12,876 bases of DNA from Acidobacteriota bacterium. GTDB lineage: Bacteria; Acidobacteriota; UBA6911; RPQK01. Under the pieces are notes generated by a model. The model had not been told where the DNA came from and did not search any database. It was given only the letters and a program-made list of their open reading frames with translations. This document shows, one piece after another, positions 7,030-12,876 of the stretch (position 1 is its first letter; each line of letters starts with the position of its first letter). The DNA lies in contig RPQK01000129.1 in NCBI GenBank assembly GCA_003819755.1, positions 1 to 12,876 of the forward strand, given 5' to 3'. The position numbers and the translations under genes were made by a program.

Positions 7030-7741
7030 GCTTAAATCGCTCTTCGAACGTTGGGGCATTTCGCCGATCGGTATCACGGCGCTGGCGCTCGTTTTTTTTG
7101 GCTTTTTCCTGGGAATCACCATTCACATGGCATTCTTCCTCCTCATTGCACCTGGAGCTTTCGGCCCCGGTTTGCTGCGCCAGCTTGGTGTGATTGAAGA
7201 CCTGGACGAGTGCCAGAAACAGGCGAGCATACAGGCAGCTCATCGAGCCTACCTGGCCGGCGGGATTTTCCTGACTTGTGTCACCGTGGCGAGAAGCTGG
7301 ACGAGGCTGAGTTTAGGGGAAGACTTCGTCCCCGCCTCGCTGGTGCTCATTCTGATGCTGGTTGTCTACGGAGTCAGCTACTGCCTCAGCTTCTGGGACC
7401 CGCGTCAGGCGGCGTTCCTCGTGCTGTTCGGCTTCGGGTTGATCTGGTTGACCTTCGTCGTACTCAGCCACGGGAATGAGCCGATTGCCCTTATGGTTGA
7501 AGGCGCATTGGTGGCCGTGCCATTTTTCATCGCGGCTTTCCTCGCGAAGCGTTGGCCGCGGGTTATAGGCGTTCTTCTCGTGGCAGCGAGCATAGCAGCG
7601 GTGTTCTTTTTTCATCTTGTCCCGCCCGCCGGAGCGGAAGCGGACAAGGTGTTTGGGAAGATATTCGTTATCCTCATGCTGCCATTACCCCTCGCGCTCA
7701 TGGGCCTGGCGCTGTTCGGGAAGGCGTTGAAACAGGAGTAA
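7016..7741 (+). CDS. Polytopic membrane protein paired with the XRE regulator
   Basis: This 241-residue protein has about six or seven hydrophobic segments (roughly 17-45, 80-95, 105-125, 131-150, 157-176, 181-201, 213-234). The soluble loop between the first two carries DECQKQASIQAAHRAYLAGG (64-83). This recalls the DExQ..A...A pattern in membrane proteins that accompany XRE regulators of this type, but I do not recognise a named family and the link is inference. ATG 7016 was chosen because AAGGAGG ends 6 nt upstream; another in-frame ATG at 7010 directly abuts that site. The gene overlaps the regulator by 14 bp, which indicates an operon and perhaps a role tied to the regulator's signal. 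No catalytic or transporter motif is visible. Confidence 0.8.
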   Translation: MAGGKLKSLFERWGISPIGITALALVFFGFFLGITIHMAFFLLIAPGAFGPGLLRQLGVIEDLDECQKQASIQAAHRAYLAGGIFLTCVTVARSWTRLSLGEDFVPASLVLILMLVVYGVSYCLSFWDPRQAAFLVLFGFGLIWLTFVVLSHGNEPIALMVEGALVAVPFFIAAFLAKRWPRVIGVLLVAASIAAVFFFHLVPPAGAEADKVFGKIFVILMLPLPLALMGLALFGKALKQE

Positions 7742-7745
7742 GAAG

Positions 7746-7759
7746 GGATGCCGGCATCC
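7746..7759. terminator. 14-bp perfect palindrome between converging genes
   Basis: GGATGCCGGCATCC is a perfect palindrome filling most of the 20-bp gap between the stops of the membrane protein (+) and the epimerase (-). As RNA it gives a 5-bp stem with a CCGG loop from either side. There is no T-run, so it may be only a weak terminator or pause site. Confidence 0.35.
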
Positions 7760-7761
7760 GG

Positions 7762-8763
7762 TCAACAGCGCGTTGCCAGCTTCAACTCTTCGGCCCGTCT
7801 GGCGTAGCCGGGCGGGATATTTCGCGGCTTTGACCGATAGTGCGCGACTAACTTTTCCAGGCAGACAGCCAGCGGAGTATACGTCAAGGCAAGCTCCCGC
7901 TTGCCCTTGGTGTTGTCGAGCTCCGACATCCAGGGGTCGCTGAAAGGCGAGCAGGCAGGAATCAGTCCCGCCTTGTCCAGTGCCTCGCGGCTGATCCTTT
8001 TGACGTTAAGACGGCTCCCGTCCACCTGAGCGAGCAGGCCCAGGAATTCATCCAGAGTCACCGTCTCGTCCTGGCCGATGTTCCAGGCCTGCCCCATACC
8101 GGCCGGGCGGCCTACAAGCCGGCGGATAGTCTCGATGACATCCGCTCCATACACGTGCCGGATCGGAAGGTGCGGGCCGTGCGGAACCAGTATTGGACCG
8201 CGGTCCCAGAATCGAAGAAGGTACCCATAGAGCCGGTGATAGTGGTCACGCTCGCTGTTCACGATGGGAAGGCGCAGCGACACGAAGGGGAAACGGGACG
8301 TCTGCCATGCCTCGGTGAGAACGTCCTCCACTTGTCTCTTCTCGACGCCGTATTTCCAGTTCCGGTAGTCGGAGGGGCTCTCCTCGGGAGCGGGCATGAC
8401 GGGTCCGTCGTAATCCTCCTCTTTGAAAGGCCGCTCGACACCAGTGCGGACGAGATAGACCTGACCGGAGCTCACGAAAACATAGAGGCCCGTTTGCCCG
8501 CCAAGAAGCTTCACTGTCGTGCGAGCCTCCTCACCGGTGTAGAGGGCGAAATCGACGACGGCATCGAATACCCGGCCGCGGAGAGCGGCTCTTAGCTGCC
8601 CCGGATCCTGGCGGTCAGCGCGCAGCCGCTTTACCGAAGCGGGCAACTCATCGGGCGTCTGGCCACGGTTCAGGACCGTCGTTTCCCAGCCTTCTTTGAG
8701 GAGTCTCAAACACAGTTGGTGGCCCAGATTTCGAGTGCCACCGATAATCAGGACCTTCATCAT
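7762..8763 (-). CDS. NAD(P)-dependent epimerase/dehydratase (extended SDR family)
   Basis: This 333-residue protein has an N-terminal Rossmann fold with the nucleotide motif GGTRNLG (8-14) and an extended-SDR active site: Ser98/Ser99 in VFVSSGQVY and the pair Tyr138-x3-Lys142 in KYGVEK. The C-terminal half (about 165-310) is the variable substrate domain, with the typical LRLPIV, RHVYGADV and WNIGQDETVTLDEF segments. Such enzymes oxidise or epimerise nucleotide sugars or related alcohols. The overall look is closest to the atypical SDR group that includes plant CSP41-like proteins, so the substrate is uncertain. Two start codons lie side by side (8763 and 8760), and a strong ribosome site is absent. 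The start is 6 bp after the stop of the phosphatidyltransferase gene, so it is almost certainly co-translated in the same operon, which hints at a lipid-headgroup substrate. Confidence 0.85.
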   Translation of the reverse strand: MMKVLIIGGTRNLGHQLCLRLLKEGWETTVLNRGQTPDELPASVKRLRADRQDPGQLRAALRGRVFDAVVDFALYTGEEARTTVKLLGGQTGLYVFVSSGQVYLVRTGVERPFKEEDYDGPVMPAPEESPSDYRNWKYGVEKRQVEDVLTEAWQTSRFPFVSLRLPIVNSERDHYHRLYGYLLRFWDRGPILVPHGPHLPIRHVYGADVIETIRRLVGRPAGMGQAWNIGQDETVTLDEFLGLLAQVDGSRLNVKRISREALDKAGLIPACSPFSDPWMSELDNTKGKRELALTYTPLAVCLEKLVAHYRSKPRNIPPGYARRAEELKLATRC

Positions 8764-8769
8764 GACCGC

Positions 8770-9504
8770 TCAGCCTCGGAAGATGATCAAAGCCTCGATC
8801 AGGAGGAGCACGTCAACCACGAGTGCCAGGAACCCCAGGGCCCGCGTGCTCAGGGACACACGGGACAGAACGTGGGGGATGCGAAGCCCGCGGGCGTGCA
8901 CCCCAAGAGCGAAGAGAATAGACACCACGCTCAGTAGCTGAAGGAAAAGCCCGAGAGCGAGGGCGTACCGGAGGATTGAATCGGACAGGCCGCCAAAACT
9001 GACAACAAGAAAGGGGACAACAACCAGGATTCGAACGCGCAGTATGAGGACGCTCAGCCCGTTGAAATTGGCGATAAACCCACCGACGAGGATCACCGTG
9101 TAGGCGGCTTGGAATACCAGCACCCACAACAGGGGAACGACGCTCAGTTTACAGAGCAGCAGGAGTATCAACAGGAGCGAGGTGAGATCAAAGAAGTTGT
9201 CAACTATCTGCCCGAACTCGCTCTTGCCCCGCACCTCGGCCAGAGCACCGTCCAAGTTGTCCATCAGGATGTAGACCACCAAAACAACTCCAAGCGCGGT
9301 GGAGGAGACATGACCGCCGAGCAGGTAGAAGAGCAGCGCGGAAGCCCAGCCGGAGAAACTGACCCAGTCGGGGTACACTCCCATCCAGGCCAGCAGGGAG
9401 ACCAACGGCCAGAGCAGATATCCTCTCCAGCGGGTGTACTTGCGCTTGAGCTCGACTTCAAACGAGCTGTAAACGCCAAACTCGGGTAGTCTCTCCTGCC
9501 TCAT
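8770..9504 (-). CDS. CDP-alcohol phosphatidyltransferase family membrane protein
   Basis: This family transfers a phosphatidyl or similar group from a CDP-linked donor to an alcohol (inositol, glycerol, serine and others) in the membrane. The 244-residue protein has several hydrophobic segments (for example 29-43, 48-80, 108-143, 155-170, 180-202, 222-242). The signature begins in D82-N-L-D85-G86-x2-A89 and ends in G98-x3-D102-x3-D106, so all four metal/catalytic Asp are present. The usual Arg after the Ala is Glu90, with Arg two residues later, and the loop to the Gly is one residue shorter than the canonical pattern. The frame is open upstream to a TTG at 9546, but those residues only translate a CAATCAT repeat, so ATG 9504 is preferred; no good ribosome site is seen for either. 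It is 6 bp from the epimerase and 118 bp after the PLD-like gene. Confidence 0.85.
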   Translation of the reverse strand: MRQERLPEFGVYSSFEVELKRKYTRWRGYLLWPLVSLLAWMGVYPDWVSFSGWASALLFYLLGGHVSSTALGVVLVVYILMDNLDGALAEVRGKSEFGQIVDNFFDLTSLLLILLLLCKLSVVPLLWVLVFQAAYTVILVGGFIANFNGLSVLILRVRILVVVPFLVVSFGGLSDSILRYALALGLFLQLLSVVSILFALGVHARGLRIPHVLSRVSLSTRALGFLALVVDVLLLIEALIIFRG

Positions 9505-9619
9505 GATTGTCGATTGATGATCGATGATTGATGATTGGATCGTCAAATCATTTGTCGACTGGAACGACAGACGCGGTCATGTCCGTCCCCAATCAACTTC
9601 ATGAATCAACGTTAATCAA
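9503..9619. repeat. CAATCAT-type 7-bp-period repeat with facing copies
   Basis: Five 7-bp units read ATGATTG, TCGATTG, ATGATCG, ATGATTG, ATGATTG (9503-9537). Facing them are three AATCAA motifs (9591-9596, 9604-9609, 9614-9619), and TGATTGG (9532-9538) pairs with CCAATCA (9589-9595). The first unit overlaps the start codon of the phosphatidyltransferase, so the repeat supplies its leader. The spacer between the two sides is about 50 bp. It is less regular than the other arrays. Confidence 0.6.
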
Positions 9620-9622
9620 TCC

Positions 9623-10810
9623 CTAGATTCTGGCCGAGGAGAGCAACTGTTCGGTCATCGAGAAGAAGCGTCGGAATCTTACATCGGCCCAGGACCGGAC
9701 CTGCTTGCTTTCCGCTATCGCCGCCTGCAGGCTGTCTCGGAACTCACCGAGCATCCCGGGCGTTCCATCGCAATCAATTACGACACCGACTTCGGCGCAC
9801 TTGATGGACGAACGGTTGAAGTTTCCGGAGCCGAGGTAAACGTAACGGTTGTCGACAAGCATGATTTTCGAGTGGATCATCTTCGGGGAGAGATGCACTC
9901 GAGCCTGGTTATTGGTCTCATCCAGGATCTGCCGGAGGATATGGAGGTTAAGGTTCGACTGAATATTGGCTCTGGCGGATGTGACGATCTTCACCGCCAC
10001 TCCGCGACGACACGCCTTGACGATTTCCGCAGTAATCAAGGCGTCGCCGAAATAGGCCATTTCCATGATGACTTCGGTGCGAGCTTTCCTGAGAAGAGAA
10101 ATAATCTCGGTCCTAATAGCGGATTCCGGTTCGTACCGGTCTCCTGGGTGGAGTATCAGTCGAGCCGATGCTCCGTTCAGGGTCACTCTGACCGATTGCC
10201 CGGCCAGGAAAGCTTCAGCCAGGACCCGGTTTCTCAGCTCCACCATGTAGTCTCGCCACTGCTTGCCGTAGACATCCCCGACCGTCAGTTTTTCTTCGAG
10301 GTTCATTCCCCCGAGAATCAGGGTTTCGCGGTCGAAAACGTAGCATTTGGAGTGATCCCAGAGGCGTTCCCGGTATTGACAAGTGACGAGGGGATGGGTG
10401 AGCAAACGATGGTTGGCAGTGGGCCGTGACCGGGCGATCAGCACCCTGGGTGAGACCGGACGGAAGTACAGCCTTTTCAGGAACTGGGTGAGCAACCAGA
10501 CATGCGCCGGCTGCCGATGCGGAAAGAAGCTTCTTCGATTCTCCTCCGCTCTCTCGTGAATACTCCCAAGCAGGTCCTTCCGAATCCTGATCCTGACGCC
10601 CCGGTCGGCCGCTGCGGCGAGCTCATCGGCGATCCACACTCCGACGGAGTCATTGCGCCAGATGAACATCCGGATCTCTATCTCGTCACGAGCCTCCCGT
10701 ATCCGTTCGACAATGCGTTCAAAAGCACGCTCAGCTCCTATAAGAGCCGTAAGGGAGGATCCCAACTTCGGAGAGACAGGAACAATCGGGGTCGCTGAGG
10801 GAATATTCAA
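9623..10810 (-). CDS. Phospholipase D-like (HKD) enzyme, cardiolipin synthase type without membrane helices
   Basis: This 395-residue protein carries two complete HKD motifs of the PLD superfamily: H153-S-K155-x4-D160 followed by GGMN, and H313-S-K315-x4-D320 followed by GSGN. The paired motifs form one active site that uses a phospho-histidine intermediate for phospholipid hydrolysis or transfer, as in bacterial cardiolipin synthases (ClsB type) and PLDs. A first segment with the family's EIEIRMFIWRND strand (residues 43-54) is also typical. Unlike ClsA, it has no N-terminal membrane helices and no signal peptide, so it is probably cytoplasmic and peripheral. Two TTG codons can start it. The one at 10810 is 6 nt after a GGAG (10820-10817), whereas 10816 directly abuts it, so 10810 is chosen. 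It is the first gene of the - strand operon, led by a strong promoter. Confidence 0.9.
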   Translation of the reverse strand: MNIPSATPIVPVSPKLGSSLTALIGAERAFERIVERIREARDEIEIRMFIWRNDSVGVWIADELAAAADRGVRIRIRKDLLGSIHERAEENRRSFFPHRQPAHVWLLTQFLKRLYFRPVSPRVLIARSRPTANHRLLTHPLVTCQYRERLWDHSKCYVFDRETLILGGMNLEEKLTVGDVYGKQWRDYMVELRNRVLAEAFLAGQSVRVTLNGASARLILHPGDRYEPESAIRTEIISLLRKARTEVIMEMAYFGDALITAEIVKACRRGVAVKIVTSARANIQSNLNLHILRQILDETNNQARVHLSPKMIHSKIMLVDNRYVYLGSGNFNRSSIKCAEVGVVIDCDGTPGMLGEFRDSLQAAIAESKQVRSWADVRFRRFFSMTEQLLSSARI

Positions 10811-10832
10811 ACCCAACTCCTTTGGTCACACT

Positions 10833-10868
10833 TCTCCCTTAATTCCGAGAACGCATGTTCAAGGGAGA
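10833..10868. promoter_or_regulatory. Inverted repeat at the start site of the PLD operon, possible operator
   Basis: TCTCCCTT (10833-10840) and AAGGGAGA (10861-10868) are a perfect 8-bp inverted pair with a 20-bp spacer. One arm covers the predicted transcription start and touches the last base of the -10 box. Because the arm overlaps the -10, a DNA-bound repressor is more likely than an RNA hairpin. Confidence 0.4.
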
Positions 10869-10897
10869 GTATAAGGGGGCGTCGGAAAGGCTGTCAA
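10868..10897 (-). promoter_or_regulatory. Strong sigma70-type promoter of the PLD-CDP transferase-epimerase operon
   Basis: On the minus strand TTGACA (10897-10892, perfect) is followed by an 18-bp spacer and TATACT (10873-10868, 5 of 6). Transcription would start near 10861, giving a leader of about 50 nt to the TTG start of the PLD-like gene. It is the best promoter match in the window. Confidence 0.75.
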
Positions 10898-10906
10898 ACC
10901 CCGGAT

Positions 10907-10935
10907 TTGACTGAAAATAGAGGCCTATTTTAAAC
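10907..10935 (+). promoter_or_regulatory. Weak candidate promoter for the DUF1080 gene
   Basis: TTGACT (10907-10912) is followed by a 17-bp spacer and TTAAAC (10930-10935). The -35 is good but the -10 matches only 3 of 6, so this is tentative. A perfect 10-bp palindrome, AAACCGGTTT (10932-10941), overlaps the -10. Confidence 0.25.
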
Positions 10936-10991
10936 CGGTTTCGCAAGTGCTGATATCATGAGAGTGTTGAACCAGCCAGGGAGAGGCACCT

Positions 10992-11726
10992 ATGAAGAGA
11001 CGAACCAGCGGACTGTTCCTACTCTCATTGATCTGCTCGTTGCTGATTGCCGGCATAGCGCTTTCGCAGGAGTCGGCGAGCTTGCCCAAAGCGTCCATTG
11101 ACGGCAACGGGCCGGACTGGAAGAAGCTCGGTGAGGCGGATTTTGCCCCTGTCAACGGCAAACCGGACACCTGGACGTGGAAGGGAGATCTGCTGACCTG
11201 CACCGGCGAGCCCATCGGCGTGATGCGGACCAGGAAGCAGTACACCAATTTCGAGCTCGTTGCGCAGTGGCGTCATCTCCGCTCCGCCGGGAACTCGGGG
11301 ATTTTCGCATGGGCGACCGAAGAGGCCCTGACCGGATTGGAACCAGGAAAACTCCCCAAGGGAGGCATCGAGGTCCAGATTCTGGACCACGGATTCAAAG
11401 AGCAGTACGAGAAGCGTTCCGGCAAGAAAGGCGACTGGTTTTCGACGAACGGCGACGTCTTTGCGGTCGGCACCTCGAAAATGAAGCCTTTCTCCCCCAC
11501 GTCGCCCGACGGATCACGCAGCTTCCCGAAGAAGAATCTCAGCAAGGGCGTCGGAGAGTGGAATCATTACTACGTCCGGGGGATAAACGGTGAGATCCGC
11601 CTTTGGGTCAACGGTGAAGAGGTCTCGGGGGGATCGGACTGCCAGCCGGCATCCGGCTATCTCTGCCTGGAAGCGGAAGGGTCGCCGATTGAATTCAGGG
11701 AAATTCGCATTCGGGAGTTGCCGTAA
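10992..11726 (+). CDS. Secreted DUF1080 (3-keto-disaccharide hydrolase-type) protein
   Basis: This 244-residue protein has a signal peptide (MKRRTSG followed by a hydrophobic run to about residue 25), so it is exported. Residues about 42-243 form a DUF1080 domain with a concanavalin-like beta-sandwich fold. Typical pieces are YTNFELVAQWR (84-94), GNSGIF (100-105), GIEVQILD (125-132), GEWNHYYV (188-195), IRLWVNGEEV (202-211) and EGSPIEFREIRI (229-240). Members have been linked to the hydrolysis of 3-keto-glycosides, and the family is abundant in Planctomycetota, Verrucomicrobiota, Acidobacteriota and Bacteroidota. The precise sugar is unknown, and no partner sugar oxidoreductase is visible here. 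The ATG has an AGGGAGAGG site (10978-10986). It is divergent from the PLD operon and followed by a repeat array. Confidence 0.9.
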   Translation: MKRRTSGLFLLSLICSLLIAGIALSQESASLPKASIDGNGPDWKKLGEADFAPVNGKPDTWTWKGDLLTCTGEPIGVMRTRKQYTNFELVAQWRHLRSAGNSGIFAWATEEALTGLEPGKLPKGGIEVQILDHGFKEQYEKRSGKKGDWFSTNGDVFAVGTSKMKPFSPTSPDGSRSFPKKNLSKGVGEWNHYYVRGINGEIRLWVNGEEVSGGSDCQPASGYLCLEAEGSPIEFREIRIRELP

Positions 11727-11730
11727 AACA

Positions 11731-11856
11731 AGGGACGCAAGTGGACAGAAGGGACCGCAAACCGCGTCTGTCCCTTCTGTCGCATCTGTCCCTTCTGTCC
11801 CTTCTGTCCCTTCTGTCCCTTCTGTCCCTTCTGTCCCTTCTGTCCCTTCTGTCCCT
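11731..11856. repeat. 9-bp tandem array (10 x TCTGTCCCT) with inverted copies at its left
   Basis: Ten head-to-tail units of TCTGTCCCT fill 11767-11856; only the second ends differently (GCA instead of CCT). To the left, after an 8-bp centre, three diverged inverted units lie at 11731-11758 (AGGGACGCA, AGTGGACAGA, AGGGACCGC). GACAGAAGGGAC (11744-11755) pairs with GTCCCTTCTGTC (11770-11781). It starts 4 bp after the DUF1080 stop. The frames through it only give Val-Pro-Ser or Gln-Lys-Gly repeats and are not genes. The near-identity of the ten units suggests recent expansion, so the number probably varies between strains. Confidence 0.9.
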
Positions 11857-11907
11857 CACCGATGATTTTCACTTTTCCATGAGCGAAAACGCTTCGAGAA
11901 GGCGCGT

Positions 11908-12708
11908 ATGGGAGTGAGGAGTGAAATCAAGCGAGGGCTTCTCGTGATCGATAGCGCCGCACTGACCGACGTCGGAAGACGGAGACAAATCAACGAAGAC
12001 CGCTACCGTCTGGATCCTGACGCCCGGGTGTTCATTCTGGCTGACGGCATGGGAGGACATGCCGCCGGTTCAATAGCCGCAGAGACAGCCGTCGCGACCA
12101 TTCACGGATTTTTGCAGTTGTTTGAACTGGCCGCTGCCCGGCTGAGCTGGCCTTTTGGATATGACGCCGACCTCCCCTTCGAACATAATGCTCTTCGAAC
12201 GGCCTTTCGGATGGCCAATGAGCGGATCATTGAGATGGCCATGGAGAAGGGTTGCTGGGGAATGGGTACGACCGCTGTCGCGACCTGGATTAGAAACGGG
12301 ACCGTCCATTACGCGCATGTCGGCGACAACCGGCTCTACCTGCTTCGAAGCAATCGACTGGAGTTGCTCACGCGCGATCACACGCTGGTGGCTGAACAGG
12401 TCCGGCGGGGCCTGATCACTATCGAGCAAGCCCGAATGCACCCGCTTCGACGCTTGGTCACACGCGCAATTGGTTCTCGCGAACCGTTTTCGGCCGATGT
12501 CAGCAGCCTGCCATTGCTGGACGGTGATTATCTGCTTCTTTGCTCGGACGGCCTTACCGATCAGGTCTCCTCGGATGAAATGCGGGAAATCCTGGGGAAA
12601 GAAGGAGATCTGGAGACGAAGTGCCGGCAGCTGGTGACGGCCGCCAACGAGTCTGGAGGCAACGACGACGTGACCGTTATCGTGTTGCGAAACCGGGGGG
12701 GCCGATGA
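11908..12708 (+). CDS. PP2C-family (PPM) serine/threonine protein phosphatase
   Basis: This metal-dependent phosphatase removes phosphate from Ser/Thr of proteins modified by Hanks-type kinases. The 266-residue protein has the family motifs in order: TDVGRRRQINED (20-31), ADGMGGHAAG (45-54), GMGTTA (118-123), AHVGDNRLY (136-144), RDHT (156-159), CSDGLTD (212-218) and GNDDVTVIV (251-259). The metal-binding Asp at 46, 214 and 253 are all present, so it should be active. It has no signal peptide or membrane helix and appears cytoplasmic. A GAGAAGG precedes the ATG by 6 nt. No partner kinase is in the window; kinases are often encoded next to such genes and could lie to the right. The gene ends with an ATGA overlap to a short open frame. 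Confidence 0.95.
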   Translation: MGVRSEIKRGLLVIDSAALTDVGRRRQINEDRYRLDPDARVFILADGMGGHAAGSIAAETAVATIHGFLQLFELAAARLSWPFGYDADLPFEHNALRTAFRMANERIIEMAMEKGCWGMGTTAVATWIRNGTVHYAHVGDNRLYLLRSNRLELLTRDHTLVAEQVRRGLITIEQARMHPLRRLVTRAIGSREPFSADVSSLPLLDGDYLLLCSDGLTDQVSSDEMREILGKEGDLETKCRQLVTAANESGGNDDVTVIVLRNRGGR

Positions 12709-12800
12709 ACGGAGAGAGAGTGGGGGCGTCCCCTGGGAGTGCAGGCGTCTCGCCCAATGCCATTTACTTGTTTCGAAGTCAGTACAACCAGCCGTGGTGA
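12705..12800 (+). other. Short open frame overlapping the PP2C stop (31 codons)
   Basis: An ATG overlaps the PP2C stop as ATGA (12705-12708) and opens a 31-residue frame ending at 12800, rich in Gly, Ser and Asn with no signal or membrane segment. A GGAG-like site is not seen, though translational coupling could provide initiation. It may be chance. Confidence 0.2.
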
Positions 12801-12817
12801 ATGGGGCTTTTATCGTG

Positions 12818-12859
12818 GCCGGACTCTCCAGAATCCGGCAGCCGACCCCCGGGGTCGGC
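12818..12859. terminator. Two adjacent hairpins after the PP2C gene
   Basis: GCCGGACTC (12818-12826) pairs with GAATCCGGC (12831-12839), with one mismatch and a four-base loop. Directly after it, GCCGACCCC and GGGGTCGGC flank one base (12841-12859) as a perfect 9-bp stem; its one-base spacer is too small for a real RNA loop, so the top pairs would open. No T-run follows. It could terminate the PP2C transcript. The rest of 12801-12876 holds nothing I recognise. Confidence 0.4.
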
Positions 12860-12876
12860 CTGAACCGGCGAGCTGC

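Noticed and set aside
11767..11856. Possible CRISPR array
   Set aside because: The units are 9 bp and head-to-tail with no spacers, and no cas genes are present.
11590..11872. Frames coding Val-Pro-Ser (+) or Gln-Lys-Gly (-) repeats
   Set aside because: They are translations of the 9-bp array plus an out-of-frame part of the DUF1080 gene.
11879..11917. Twelve-codon upstream frame overlapping the PP2C start
   Set aside because: It is very short with no ribosome site; nothing distinguishes it from chance.

Overview
This GC-rich window carries ten protein genes on both strands, no RNA genes and no recognisable mobile element. The mix suggests an environmental Acidobacteriota- or Planctomycetota-like bacterium: a Tat-exported metallo-hydrolase, a secreted DUF1080 protein, a secreted S9 peptidase, a PP2C phosphatase, a small XRE regulator paired with a membrane protein, and gene boundaries rich in short repeats. 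This placement is an inference from gene content only and is weak; no marker gene is present.

Layout. Left block (+): a uroporphyrinogen-decarboxylase-fold protein cut by the window edge, a Tat-signal protein with two metallo-beta-lactamase domains and a C-terminal Ig-like domain, and an unrecognised, possibly exported protein, all close enough to be one transcript. Facing them (-) is a secreted prolyl-oligopeptidase-family peptidase with its own near-consensus promoter. Next (+) is a two-gene unit of an XRE repressor and a polytopic membrane protein, apparently a leaderless transcript with a palindrome over its -35 box. Converging on it (-) is a probable three-gene phospholipid-type operon: a soluble phospholipase D-like enzyme, a CDP-alcohol phosphatidyltransferase and an extended SDR epimerase, led by a strong sigma70-type promoter. 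Divergent from that (+) are a secreted DUF1080 protein and a PP2C Ser/Thr phosphatase.

The most unusual signal lies between the genes. Four boundaries hold short arrays of 9-bp units and a fifth holds 7-bp units. The unit sequences are unrelated to one another, but the layout is the same: units in one orientation, a short centre, then units in the opposite orientation, so each can fold into a hairpin. The boundaries are 3068-3123, 4362-4416, 6629-6709, 9503-9619 and 11731-11856. This looks like one class of element with varying sequence.

The protein genes do not form a recognisable defence, secondary-metabolite or mobile system. Several have altered active sites worth checking: the first metallo-beta-lactamase domain has Gln for the last His of its metal motif, the phosphatidyltransferase signature lacks its usual Arg and is one residue short, and the URO-D-like protein lacks the His/Cys metal ligands of the MtaA type.
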